Under the pieces are notes generated by a model. That model had not been told where the DNA came from. It did not search any database and saw nothing but the letters and a program-made list of their open reading frames with translations. 44,007 nucleotides of DNA from Coraliomargarita sp965656715 (GTDB lineage: Bacteria; Verrucomicrobiota; Verrucomicrobiia; Opitutales; Coraliomargaritaceae): positions 1 to 44,007 of the forward strand of contig CBFHLR010000025.1 of assembly GCA_965656715.1 (NCBI GenBank). The letters are read 5' to 3'. Shown piece after piece: positions 19,817 through 29,481 of this stretch (positions are counted from its first letter, which is position 1; every line of letters starts with the position of its first letter). A program made the translations under genes and the position numbers.

Positions 19817-19905
19817 CGTGCCGCTTATAGTAACGCTTTGCAGAGCATGAGCCAATCAGCTGTAAACTTACAACACGAGAGCGTTTGTTAAAACTGCACG
19901 CTACG
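19812..19905. repeat. Dispersed long-hairpin repeat, copy B (GTAG on both ends)
   Basis: A 94-bp element with perfect 10-bp terminal inverted repeats, CGTAGCGTGC and GCACGCTACG, so GTAG begins both strands. An inner inverted pair (AACGCT / AGCGTT) extends the fold. It is related to copy A at 13425. The TAG of the left GTAG is the stop codon of the HAD gene. No open frame is inside, so it would be non-autonomous. Confidence 0.75.
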
Positions 19906-20074
19906 GCATGAGTAATAAATTCGTGACGCTCACACGAATACCGTTGCCTCACCTAGCAATACTGACAGTCCTCGTGGCTTCATTTTTTAATTCTTAAAAC
20001 CAAACCCAACTCGAACGTGTTCGATGAACCCCGCCCCGGGAGTTCTCCACGCCAGAGACTATTTCAGACAGTCC

Positions 20075-21832
20075 ATGGATATTGCTATCGTTACCGGAGC
20101 GGAAACGCCCCTCGGCCTGCGCGTTATTGAGCGCCTCATTGATCAAGGTTGCCGTGTGCACGGCATCGGCAACAATTTTGCCAACGTCACCTTTGCAGAC
20201 CCGCAATTCATCGCCCACGCAGTTGACCTGACCAAGATCGAAGCGGTTCGCGAGACCACGCAGAAGATCCTCGATGAGGAAAAGCGCCTGCACATTGTCG
20301 TCCATGCGATCGACGTCACACCCGGCACACCGTTCCGCAAGCTGCCCGTCGGTAACCTCGAAGCGATCCTGAAAATTGGCCTGCTCGGGCCCGTCATGCT
20401 GACACGACTCGCGCTGCCCAACCTGATGCGTTTCCGCGGCCAACTGATTAACATCATCCCGTCCAACAAAAGCGGAAGCCCAGCAAGTGCGGTCAACGCA
20501 CTCATCGAAGGCGGCCTGCGTGAAATGAATCACGCCTTATTCGACCAAGCCCGTGATGCCGGCCTGCGCGTGACCAATCTCATTCTACGCCAAAATACCG
20601 AGTTGCCTTCGGGCACAGCCAGCGACGAACAACTCATTCAGTCCCGCATCGACCCCGAGGACGTGGCCAACACTGTCGAACGTCTGCTCGACCCACACGC
20701 AACCAACATTCCCAACGAGATCGTGCTGCACCCGCGCCTCAGTGCAGAAGCGCCCTTCGAACTGCCAGAGACTCCCGAAGCACTCGATCCCTACAGCCAA
20801 GTCATTCTACCGCCCAAGGAATACTTCCCACCAGAGCGCGAACCAATTCCAACCAAGCAGCCTGACAGCATCGAGCGCACCATTCCCTACACCGACGAGG
20901 AGATGGAGGACAAAATCGCCGCCGCAATCGAAGACTACGAGTCCGATCCAGAACGTTTCAAAGCCGAACTCCGTGGCAACGATCAAGCAAACGAAGACGG
21001 GCATGGCGGCAATAAGAAGCGTCGTCGCCGTCGTGGTGGTCGCAACCGCAACAAGAATCGCGACGAGCAAACAGAAGGGGACCAGGCTCAAGAGACCACT
21101 GAACAAGCCACCGAAACTACAGCACAGGAAGAATCCTCCGAGAGATCTAACGATAAACCCAAGCGCCGCCGCGGCGGACGCAATCGCAACAAGAACCGCG
21201 ATGAGCACGCAGAAGGCGAACAGACTCAGGAGACCACTGAAAAAGCTTCAACAGAAACTCCGGACCAAGGCGAGCCTACAGAGAAATCCGACGACAAGCC
21301 AAAGCGCCGTCGTCGTGGACGTAATCGCAACCGCGATCGCAAGCCACGCACCGAGGAGGGCGAAGCGCAGGGCGAGCACTCCTCAACAACCATTTCTAGC
21401 GAACCACCACGTAGCAACCGCCGTCGCACAGCTGACAAATCAGGAGGCGACACTCCGAGTGCAAGCAGCGCGACAACCGAGAGCAAGCCAGCTGAAGACT
21501 CAGAGCCTGAACCAAAGCCAAAGGCTACCAAGACTTCGAAAAGCTCAGCCCCAAGAAAGAAAGCCGCTAAGAAAAAGACTGCTGCTAAGGCTTCGACTAA
21601 CTCAGCCGAAGAAAAGGCAGGCAAAAAACCAAAGGCAGAGCAGCTTGAGCTCGTGGCAGAAGACAAACCAGTGAAGAAGAAAGTCGCGAAAAAGGCCGCA
21701 AAGAAAGCGACCAAGAAAACCGCTACAAAGAAGGCAGCTAAAAAGACTTCAGCCAAAAAGAAGACTGCTACCAAAAAAGCTGCCAAGAAAAAGGCGGCTA
21801 AGAAGACGGTCGAAAAGAAGGAAAAGAGTTAA
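20075..21832 (+). CDS. Degenerate SDR fused to Arg-rich repeats and an H1-like Lys/Ala tail
   Basis: A 585-residue fusion. Residues about 1-230 form a Rossmann fold of the short-chain dehydrogenase type (MDIAIVTGAETPLGLRVIE, then LHIVVHAID and GQLINIIPSNKS). The catalytic Tyr-x3-Lys is missing: the aligned stretch is SAVNALIEGGLREM. A linker follows, then three units near residues 313, 361 and 408 with the core RRRRGGRNRNKNRDE, separated by acidic Glu/Thr/Gln-rich spacers. The last 100 residues are Lys/Ala-rich (KKAAKKATKKTATKKAAK), like histone H1 or chlamydial HctB. Nucleic-acid binding is inferred. I chose the ATG at 20075 because it begins the Rossmann strand; an ATG at 20024 would add 17 residues. 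Confidence 0.75.
   Translation: MDIAIVTGAETPLGLRVIERLIDQGCRVHGIGNNFANVTFADPQFIAHAVDLTKIEAVRETTQKILDEEKRLHIVVHAIDVTPGTPFRKLPVGNLEAILKIGLLGPVMLTRLALPNLMRFRGQLINIIPSNKSGSPASAVNALIEGGLREMNHALFDQARDAGLRVTNLILRQNTELPSGTASDEQLIQSRIDPEDVANTVERLLDPHATNIPNEIVLHPRLSAEAPFELPETPEALDPYSQVILPPKEYFPPEREPIPTKQPDSIERTIPYTDEEMEDKIAAAIEDYESDPERFKAELRGNDQANEDGHGGNKKRRRRRGGRNRNKNRDEQTEGDQAQETTEQATETTAQEESSERSNDKPKRRRGGRNRNKNRDEHAEGEQTQETTEKASTETPDQGEPTEKSDDKPKRRRRGRNRNRDRKPRTEEGEAQGEHSSTTISSEPPRSNRRRTADKSGGDTPSASSATTESKPAEDSEPEPKPKATKTSKSSAPRKKAAKKKTAAKASTNSAEEKAGKKPKAEQLELVAEDKPVKKKVAKKAAKKATKKTATKKAAKKTSAKKKTATKKAAKKKAAKKTVEKKEKS
21010..21340 (+). repeat. In-gene tandem repeat, three units of about 145 bp
   Basis: Three DNA repeats start near 21013, 21157 and 21297. 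Each encodes a basic RRRGGRNRNKNRDE block followed by an acidic Glu/Thr/Gln block; the third is shortened and diverged. Copy number may vary between strains. Confidence 0.65.
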
Positions 21833-21842
21833 TCCTTTCAAT

Positions 21843-21858
21843 TCGCCATAATCGGCGA
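21843..21858. promoter_or_regulatory. HipB-type operator O1
   Basis: TCGCC-N6-GGCGA palindrome, first of four upstream of hipB. Its centre is 41 bp from that of O2. Confidence 0.65.
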
Positions 21859-21877
21859 CTTAAATAGGAAATTGCTG

Positions 21878-21905
21878 AATATATCGCCATAATTGGCGAT
21901 ATATT
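21878..21905. promoter_or_regulatory. HipB-type operator O2 (extended 28-bp palindrome)
   Basis: The core TCGCC-N6-GGCGA at 21884-21899 lies inside a perfect 28-bp palindrome: 12-bp arms starting AATATATCGCCA and a TAAT centre. It is the strongest of the four sites. It could also form an RNA hairpin at the 3' end of the upstream gene. Confidence 0.75.
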
Positions 21906-21928
21906 TGAAACAACAATAAAAGTTTATC

Positions 21929-21944
21929 TCGCCTTTATTGACGA
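21929..21944. promoter_or_regulatory. HipB-type operator O3
   Basis: TCGCC-N6-GACGA, one mismatch from perfect symmetry, centred 45 bp after O2. Confidence 0.55.
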
Positions 21945-21968
21945 ATTGTGATTAACATTCGCTACATT

Positions 21969-21984
21969 TCGCCAATATAGACGA
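21969..21984. promoter_or_regulatory. HipB-type operator O4
   Basis: TCGCC-N6-GACGA, identical half-sites to O3, centred 40 bp after it and ending 2 bp before the hipB ATG. Binding would block initiation of hipBA. Confidence 0.6.
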
Positions 21985-21986
21985 GT

Positions 21987-22340
21987 ATGACAGAAGATAA
22001 TACCAGCAACGATACACTTCAGCTTGAAGCAATCGGCAAACGCCTGACTCAAGCCCGTATCCGCATGGAGCTCACACAAGCCACACTCGCCAAAGAGGCC
22101 GGCATTGGTAAGCGCACCGTTGAACGTCTGGAAGCTGGGCAGTCTGTTCAGTTAAATAGCTTCATTCGCGTGCTGCGCGTGCTTGGCCTGCTCGACATCT
22201 TCACCACGCTCTTGCCGGATCCGGCACCGACACCGATGCAACTGCTGAAGCTCAAAGTCGAAGAGCCACAGCGCGTTTACAAAAGCCGCAAAAAGGAGAA
22301 CAAGCCGAACGAACCCTGGGTTTGGGGTGAAGACCGATGA
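21987..22340 (+). CDS. hipB: XRE-family antitoxin/regulator (HipB-like)
   Basis: A 117-residue protein with a helix-turn-helix at about residues 15-70 (IGKRLTQARIRMELTQATLAKEAGIGKRTVERLEAGQSVQL). A basic tail follows (RVYKSRKKENKPNEPW). It overlaps the hipA start by four bases (ATGA), the usual arrangement of hipBA. In the family HipB binds HipA and represses the operon through several operators, and four candidate operators lie upstream here. The identity rests on the HTH type plus the partner gene. Confidence 0.88.
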   Translation: MTEDNTSNDTLQLEAIGKRLTQARIRMELTQATLAKEAGIGKRTVERLEAGQSVQLNSFIRVLRVLGLLDIFTTLLPDPAPTPMQLLKLKVEEPQRVYKSRKKENKPNEPWVWGEDR

Positions 22341-23641
22341 GCACCACGGCACAAATCGAGCTCTGGGGCACCATCATCGGTGCAATCACCTTCGATCCGG
22401 AGCTGGGCTTTGCCAGTTTCCAATACGACAAAGGCTTTCTCGAAAGTGACATTGAGTTGGCACCACTGATGATGCCACTGCGGCGACAAAGCTACCGTTT
22501 TCCGCAGCTTGATAAGCAAGCCTTCCACGGACTTCCCGGCCTATTGGCAGACTCCGTGCCCGATCGATTTGGCAATGCATTGATCGATGCCTGGCTGGCG
22601 GCACAAGGACGCAGCTCCGAATCTTTCAATCCTGTCGAGCGACTCTGCTACACGGGCAAACGTGGTATGGGCGGCTTGGAATTTCGTCCGATGCTAGGGC
22701 CTAAGCCACGCACCAGCGAACGACTGGAAGTGAACCGGCTCGTCGAACTCGCATCCGAAGTGCTGACCCACCGCACCGAACTGGCGACGCAATTTGGCAG
22801 CGAAGAGCAAGGCGAGGCCTTGAAAGAAATTCTTCGAGTCGGCACCTCCGCCGGTGGTGCACGCGCAAAAGCCGTGGTCGCATGGAATCCGGAAACGAAC
22901 GAGGTGCGTTCCGGACAGGTCGAAGCTCCCGAAGGTTTCGGTTACTGGTTGCTCAAATTCGACGGCGTAAGCGGTAACAAAGATAAGGAGCTCACCGACC
23001 CACAGGGCTACGGAGCGATCGAATACGCATACCACAGGATGGCAGTCGATGCAGGTATTCGTATGAACGAGTGTCGTCTACTCGAACAGGGCGAACTGCG
23101 CCACTTCATGACACGCCGCTTTGACCGCATGGCCGACGGTAGCAAGCTGCACATGCAGACACTCGGAGCGATGCAGCATTTCGACTTCAACATGGCAGGT
23201 GCCTATAGCTACGAACAGGCGCTACTCACCATTCGCCAGCTCGGCTTAGGCATGGACGAGATCGAAGAGCAATTTCGTCGAATGGCGTTCAACATCATCG
23301 CCCGCAATCAGGACGACCACGTCAAAAACATCGCCTTCCTGATGAACAAGCGCGGGCAGTGGGGCCTCTCACCCGCCTACGATGTGACCTACAGTTACAA
23401 CCCGCGCGGCGACTGGACCAACCAGCATCAAATGACGCTGAACGGTAAACGCGACGGCTTCACAATGGCGGACTTCGAGGCCTGTGCTGCCAGTGCGTCG
23501 ATGAAACGCACTCGTGTCTCGACCATACTCGAAGAGGTCAGAGTAGTCGTCAGCAACTGGCGCGACTACGCCGAAGACGCGCAAGTGGATCCCGATTGGA
23601 TCGAACAAGTGCAGGACAATCTGCGCTTAGAGAAGCTGTAG
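22337..23641 (+). CDS. hipA: HipA-family serine/threonine kinase toxin
   Basis: A 434-residue HipA kinase, close to the 440 residues of E. coli HipA. The N-terminal subdomain contains the family stretch GLPGLLADSVPDRFGNALIDAWL. The Gly-rich ATP loop reads VGTSAGGARAKAVV. The catalytic segment is RNQDDHVKN with Asp326/327, and the metal-binding segment is LSPAYDVTYSYNP. Relatives phosphorylate a tRNA synthetase and induce dormancy; the target here is unknown. It is translated through an ATGA overlap with hipB. Its stop codon TAG is part of the GTAG head of the palindrome that follows. Confidence 0.9.
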   Translation: MSTTAQIELWGTIIGAITFDPELGFASFQYDKGFLESDIELAPLMMPLRRQSYRFPQLDKQAFHGLPGLLADSVPDRFGNALIDAWLAAQGRSSESFNPVERLCYTGKRGMGGLEFRPMLGPKPRTSERLEVNRLVELASEVLTHRTELATQFGSEEQGEALKEILRVGTSAGGARAKAVVAWNPETNEVRSGQVEAPEGFGYWLLKFDGVSGNKDKELTDPQGYGAIEYAYHRMAVDAGIRMNECRLLEQGELRHFMTRRFDRMADGSKLHMQTLGAMQHFDFNMAGAYSYEQALLTIRQLGLGMDEIEEQFRRMAFNIIARNQDDHVKNIAFLMNKRGQWGLSPAYDVTYSYNPRGDWTNQHQMTLNGKRDGFTMADFEACAASASMKRTRVSTILEEVRVVVSNWRDYAEDAQVDPDWIEQVQDNLRLEKL

Positions 23642-23663
23642 CGGAAGTGCGAAAGCACTTCCG
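23638..23663 (+). repeat. GTAG-headed REP-like hairpin
   Basis: GTAG followed directly by CGGAAGTGC-GAAA-GCACTTCCG, a perfect 9-bp stem with a GAAA tetraloop. The TAG is the hipA stop codon. It is a single unit, not an inverted pair. It could also act as an mRNA 3' hairpin. Confidence 0.7.
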
Positions 23664-23682
23664 GCCAACAAAGCCATCTATC

Positions 23683-24321
23683 TTACCACTCAAAACCAAC
23701 CGCATTCAAAAATGCACTGGCGATAATGTTGTGGCCGACATGATTTGGATGCACGCGGTCACCACAGAGTTGCTGTGTCGGTTTATGCGCAAGCCAGTCA
23801 TCGAAAGCCGCCTGAATATCGACAAAGGGTAGGTCATTGCGCGCGGCAACCGACTTCGCTGCCGACCCATAGGCATCCATCTGCACCCGCATTGGATCGG
23901 ACAAATTTACTTCCAAATAAAACGGTGACATGAGCACTAGACCTTTAACCGTAGGCAAGGTCTTCTGAATCAGGCCCTCCAATTTAGCGGTGTAGGTTTG
24001 CAGATCAATTTGCTCCATGAGTGGATTATCGTAGTGACGCCAAACATCGTTAATCCCGATCATAATAGAGAGATAGTCTGGCTTGAGCGCAGTCACATCA
24101 GCATCCCAGCGCTCCTCGAGGTCTGTCACCCGATTACCACTAATACCGGTATTCAAAACCTTGGCATTCAGCTGCGGATAATGCGCCTGCAACAGGGCAT
24201 CGACCTGACGCACATAGCCGTCACCAAGGTCATTGCCATTAGTGATTCGGTCACGACCACAGTCCGTGATCGAATCACCTATAAACAAAAGTGAGAATGG
24301 AGCAGATTCGTTGAGGAACAT
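23683..24321 (-). CDS. SGNH/GDSL-type esterase or lipase
   Basis: A 212-residue SGNH hydrolase. Block I GDSITD has nucleophile S17, the block II Gly is in NTGISGNRV, block III is IGINDVW, and block V DRVHPNHVGH supplies the catalytic Asp and His. No signal peptide, so it is probably cytoplasmic. Substrates in this family range from acetylated sugars to lipids and cannot be assigned. I chose the ATG at 24321; an upstream frame passes through the pflA terminator. It follows pflA on the same strand but is separated by that terminator. Confidence 0.85.
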   Translation of the reverse strand: MFLNESAPFSLLFIGDSITDCGRDRITNGNDLGDGYVRQVDALLQAHYPQLNAKVLNTGISGNRVTDLEERWDADVTALKPDYLSIMIGINDVWRHYDNPLMEQIDLQTYTAKLEGLIQKTLPTVKGLVLMSPFYLEVNLSDPMRVQMDAYGSAAKSVAARNDLPFVDIQAAFDDWLAHKPTQQLCGDRVHPNHVGHNIIASAFLNAVGFEW

Positions 24322-24359
24322 TACACTGAAATGCACGCCAGATACTCGGTCGACAAATG

Positions 24360-24384
24360 AAAAAGGCAGCACAAAGCTGCCTTT
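24360..24384 (-). terminator. pflA terminator
   Basis: Minus-strand 9-bp stem AAAGGCAGC / GCTGCCTTT with a 5-nt loop, running into a T tract. It starts 22 bp after the pflA stop. Confidence 0.85.
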
Positions 24385-24406
24385 GGTAAGTGTTTAAGAA
24401 GCAGGC

Positions 24407-25201
24407 CTAAACGTGTGCCTCGATGCCATGCTTCGCAAAGATGCGCTGCACCGCTTCGACTTCGCCCTTCGTCGGCGTCGGTGTATCCTTGAGCTTATAG
24501 TCCAGACCTGCGGCAGCATACTTGTGCTCGCCCATCTTGTGGAATGGCAGGATTTCGACGCGCTCGACGTTACCCAGTGTGGCTACGAATTCGGCAAGGC
24601 CTTCGACGTTCTTGGCGTTGTCGGTTAAGCCGGGAACCAGCACAAAGCGGATCCAGACCTTGTTGCCGCGCTCATCGAGGCGCTTCGCGAACTTGACTGT
24701 GTTGTCGACGCAAACGCCGGTCACATACTTGTAAGTGAGCGGGCTCCAGCTCTTGATATCAAGCAGGACAAGGTCGGTGCTGTCGAGCAGCTCGTCGGTC
24801 GCCTTGTGACCTAGGAAGCCGGACGTATCCAGAGTGGTGTGAAGACCTTCAGCCTTAGCTGCCTTGAAGGTGGCTTCGACGAACTTCGGCTGCATGAGCG
24901 GCTCACCGCCACTGATGGTCAAACCGCCGTCCTTGATGAAATTCTTGTATTTGACCACATCCTCAATCACTTCGGTCGGGCTCTTTTGCTCGCCGTGTGG
25001 CTTACCTTGAGCGTCCGGATTGTGGCAATACATGCAGCGCAGTGGGCACCCATTAAGGAAGAGGACATATCGCAGGCCCGGACCGTCGACTGTGCCGCAG
25101 GTTTCTACGGAGTGGACGAAGCCTAAGGTATCGGCGTCATTTGCGAAGGCGCAAGTGTCGGCGTTTGCATTGTCTGTGATTGGTTCTGCGAGTGTGCACA
25201 T
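24407..25201 (-). CDS. pflA: Pyruvate formate-lyase activating enzyme
   Basis: A 264-residue radical-SAM enzyme that installs the glycyl radical on PflB. The 4Fe-4S motif CPLRCMYC has ligands C52, C56 and C59. The GGEP-type SAM motif TISGGEPLMQPKF and the C-terminal barrel strands are present. The first 25 residues carry extra Cys and Asp and are longer than in E. coli. It lies downstream of pflB, with two strong hairpins in the 130-bp gap. Confidence 0.94.
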   Translation of the reverse strand: MCTLAEPITDNANADTCAFANDADTLGFVHSVETCGTVDGPGLRYVLFLNGCPLRCMYCHNPDAQGKPHGEQKSPTEVIEDVVKYKNFIKDGGLTISGGEPLMQPKFVEATFKAAKAEGLHTTLDTSGFLGHKATDELLDSTDLVLLDIKSWSPLTYKYVTGVCVDNTVKFAKRLDERGNKVWIRFVLVPGLTDNAKNVEGLAEFVATLGNVERVEILPFHKMGEHKYAAAGLDYKLKDTPTPTKGEVEAVQRIFAKHGIEAHV

Positions 25202-25222
25202 GGCTGGTAGGCGGTTGTGAGG

Positions 25223-25262
25223 AAAAAATAAGTGGCGCAGGGCAGGGGGGCTGCCCTGCGCC
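25223..25262 (-). terminator. Strong hairpin between pflB and pflA, attenuator or terminator
   Basis: Perfect 12-bp GC-rich stem GGCGCAGGGCAG / CTGCCCTGCGCC with a 5-nt loop. On the minus strand it is followed five bases later by six T. It is probably a partial terminator or RNA stabiliser that keeps activase levels below PflB. Confidence 0.65.
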
Positions 25263-25268
25263 GGAGTT

Positions 25269-25296
25269 GGCTCCGCTGGATGGGAGGTGCGGAGCC
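25269..25296 (-). other. Second pflB 3' hairpin
   Basis: Perfect 8-bp stem GGCTCCGC / GCGGAGCC with a 12-nt loop, between the pflB stop and the stronger hairpin. It has no T run of its own, so an mRNA 3'-end protecting role fits better than termination. Confidence 0.5.
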
Positions 25297-25331
25297 TGGG
25301 TGGATGGGAAATCCTGTTTTGAAAACGACGG

Positions 25332-27605
<2,274 letters not shown>

Positions 27606-27629
27606 TGTCTTTCGGTAGGTTATAAACAT

Positions 27630-27793
27630 GCCAACGATAAGACAGGCGAATCCCCATCACACCCTTGGATCAGTAATACTTATGTAAACTCGCGTATAAA
27701 ATGCAAGTTTTACTTAAACATATTAATTTCAGTATAAGCAATACTTATTGATGCAACTGTATCGACTGATCCCCAGCATAAACGATCAGCCCA
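27630..27793. promoter_or_regulatory. pflB upstream region
   Basis: An AT-rich 164-bp spacer. It holds two direct copies of AATACTTAT at 27675-27683 and 27740-27748; the second is part of an ATAAG-N5-CTTAT inverted repeat. I found no canonical FNR box (TTGAT-N4-ATCAA). The repeats are the only candidates for the anaerobic control site. Confidence 0.35.
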
Positions 27794-28201
27794 CTAAACA
27801 GACCAATTGCCGTCGACCAAACGTGTGCCCTTACACTGCCGCAGCAAATGCGGAGTGACTTCATATCCCCAGACTGAGCCCAGTGATTGCTCCTCTGGAC
27901 TGAAGCACTGAACTTTAAGACGGGTATATTCGTTCTGTGACTCAGGACGATGTGGTAAGTAGCCTTCTAGTTCGTCGACGCGGTCGAAATCGATCTGCCT
28001 TTCAAACGTTAGAATGAAACCCTGCACCCAATCATCACCTTCAAGGCGTAAGCCAGGATAACCTAGGTGCAGATCATACAGGGTGCCGCTCACTTTCGCT
28101 GGCACGATAGAGCTCACTTTGCCTTCGCAAAACTGAGGCCAGTAATGACCACCGGGTTTGAGCGTGCCGTAAACGAAGACACTGAGCGCAGATTCTGACA
28201 T
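27794..28201 (-). CDS. Gamma-glutamylcyclotransferase-like (AIG2/BtrG) protein
   Basis: A 135-residue protein of the cyclotransferase fold. The substrate loop YGTLKPGG is at residues 11-18, and the motif DELEGYLP contains the likely catalytic Glu. Family members split gamma-glutamyl peptides into 5-oxoproline, but many small bacterial ones are unassigned. It lies downstream of the ahpC-ahpD pair on the same strand, with a terminator hairpin between, so a glutathione-related role is only a guess. Confidence 0.82.
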   Translation of the reverse strand: MSESALSVFVYGTLKPGGHYWPQFCEGKVSSIVPAKVSGTLYDLHLGYPGLRLEGDDWVQGFILTFERQIDFDRVDELEGYLPHRPESQNEYTRLKVQCFSPEEQSLGSVWGYEVTPHLLRQCKGTRLVDGNWSV

Positions 28202-28214
28202 GGTATGTAGAGTT

Positions 28215-28240
28215 AAAAAAGGCGCTGCTAACGCAACGCC
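28215..28240 (-). terminator. Terminator after ahpD
   Basis: Minus-strand 8-bp stem GGCGTTGC / GCAGCGCC (one U-G pair) with a GTTA loop, followed by six T. Confidence 0.8.
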
Positions 28241-28267
28241 CTTTCAAAGTCTTTGTAAAATTAGAAA

Positions 28268-28798
28268 CTAGATCGCCGAGTCCAAAGCCACTGCCAGACC
28301 GAACAATACAGCTGATATACGGACTGCATCGTGAACATGCTCTTCGTTCAAGCCACCCGTTTTGACCTGGGCTTCGTGCGCTTTAAGACACATCTCGCAA
28401 CCCTTAAGCGCAGCTGGTCCGATCGAGAACAGTTCGAAATTGAGCTTGGTCGTTGCGACTTGCTGCATACGCATCATACGCAGATTCGCTGGGCGCTGGT
28501 TGTATTGCTCGCTATCCATTAAGTGACGAAAACGATAATAAATGGTATTCTGCCCCATCAAGCAGGCAGCCGCCTTAGCATCGGCTAGCACAGCTTCACT
28601 GACTCCAGCCAGCTGAGCGTCAGCCAACACAGCTTGAGTGATTTTGGCATGACGAATGAAATACGCAGAGGCGAGCGCGCTGCCCCAAGTCTGCTCAATA
28701 TCCAATGACTCTTCCGCAGCTAACACTCGCTTAGCGTTAATGCGGATATCTTTGGCTTCTTCAGGAAGCTGCGAAAGCAATTCTACTACATGCTCCAT
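28268..28798 (-). CDS. ahpD: Alkyl hydroperoxidase AhpD
   Basis: A 176-residue carboxymuconolactone-decarboxylase-fold protein. The catalytic set FE-x11-CEMC-x3-H (E122, C134, C137, H141) matches mycobacterial AhpD (E118, C130, C133, H137) with a constant shift of four. In that system AhpD, fed by lipoyl proteins, reduces AhpC; the same role is likely here. It lies 9 bp after the peroxiredoxin stop, clearly one operon. Confidence 0.93.
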   Translation of the reverse strand: MEHVVELLSQLPEEAKDIRINAKRVLAAEESLDIEQTWGSALASAYFIRHAKITQAVLADAQLAGVSEAVLADAKAAACLMGQNTIYYRFRHLMDSEQYNQRPANLRMMRMQQVATTKLNFELFSIGPAALKGCEMCLKAHEAQVKTGGLNEEHVHDAVRISAVLFGLAVALDSAI

Positions 28799-28807
28799 GG
28801 ATTAAAC

Positions 28808-29335
28808 TCAGATCTTAATGGTTTCGTCGCCCTTCTTCCAATTACAGGGACAAAGCTCATCCGACTGGATCGCGTCCAGAACTCGGATGACTTCCTTCAC
28901 ATTTCGTCCAACACTCAGGTTGTTACACGCAGCGTATTGCACGATCCCATGTGGATCGACAATGAAAGTCGCTCGCAAACAGACGTTCTCTTCTGGCTCA
29001 AGGATACCAAGCTCCCGAGCCAGCTTTGGTGCCGCAATGAGAGGGATCTTGAGACCACGCAGATCTTCGTGGTCATTGCGCCATGCAAGATGGCAAAACT
29101 CATTATCAGCGCTACCTCCAAGAACTGCTGTGTCACGATCTGCAAACTCTTCGGCCTGCTTACTGAATTCTATAATCTCAGTTGGACAGACGAATGTAAA
29201 ATCCTTCGGGTAGAAGAAGAAAACCTTCCATTTCCCGTCATAGCTCTCGCTGGTGATCTCGATGAGATCGTCGTTGGTAAGACCATTGCAGGCCTTGACT
29301 TTAAATTGAGGGAAAGAATCGCCGACGGTGAGCAT
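28808..29335 (-). CDS. ahpC: Peroxiredoxin AhpC
   Basis: A 175-residue typical 2-Cys peroxiredoxin that reduces peroxides and peroxynitrite. The peroxidatic Cys is C50 in DFTFVCPTE. The tail DELCPCNWKKGDETI carries two Cys (C162, C164), as in mycobacterial AhpC (ELCACNW), rather than the VCPxxW end of enteric AhpC that pairs with AhpF. No AhpF is nearby, and ahpD follows directly. Confidence 0.94.
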   Translation of the reverse strand: MLTVGDSFPQFKVKACNGLTNDDLIEITSESYDGKWKVFFFYPKDFTFVCPTEIIEFSKQAEEFADRDTAVLGGSADNEFCHLAWRNDHEDLRGLKIPLIAAPKLARELGILEPEENVCLRATFIVDPHGIVQYAACNNLSVGRNVKEVIRVLDAIQSDELCPCNWKKGDETIKI

Positions 29336-29414
29336 TTAATACTATCTGAGTTAGGTTATTATTACTAATCTATCAGAGTTTGGAACGGACCCGTGCTGTG
29401 TCAAGATGTGCCAC

Positions 29415-29445
29415 AAAAAGGCCAGCAGAAATACATCTGCCGGCC
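29415..29445 (-). terminator. Terminator of the TetR-family gene
   Basis: Minus-strand 10-bp stem GGCCGGCAGA / TCTGCTGGCC (one wobble) with a 6-nt loop, then five T. It separates the regulator from ahpCD. Confidence 0.8.
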
Positions 29446-29481
29446 TTCCAGGGAACATAATAGGGGGGGTGGGGTAAAATC

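Noticed and set aside
27630..27793. FNR box upstream of pflB (TTGATGCAACTGTATCGA)
   Set aside because: The spacing between half-sites is 8 instead of 4 and the second half is ATCGA, so it is not a credible FNR site.
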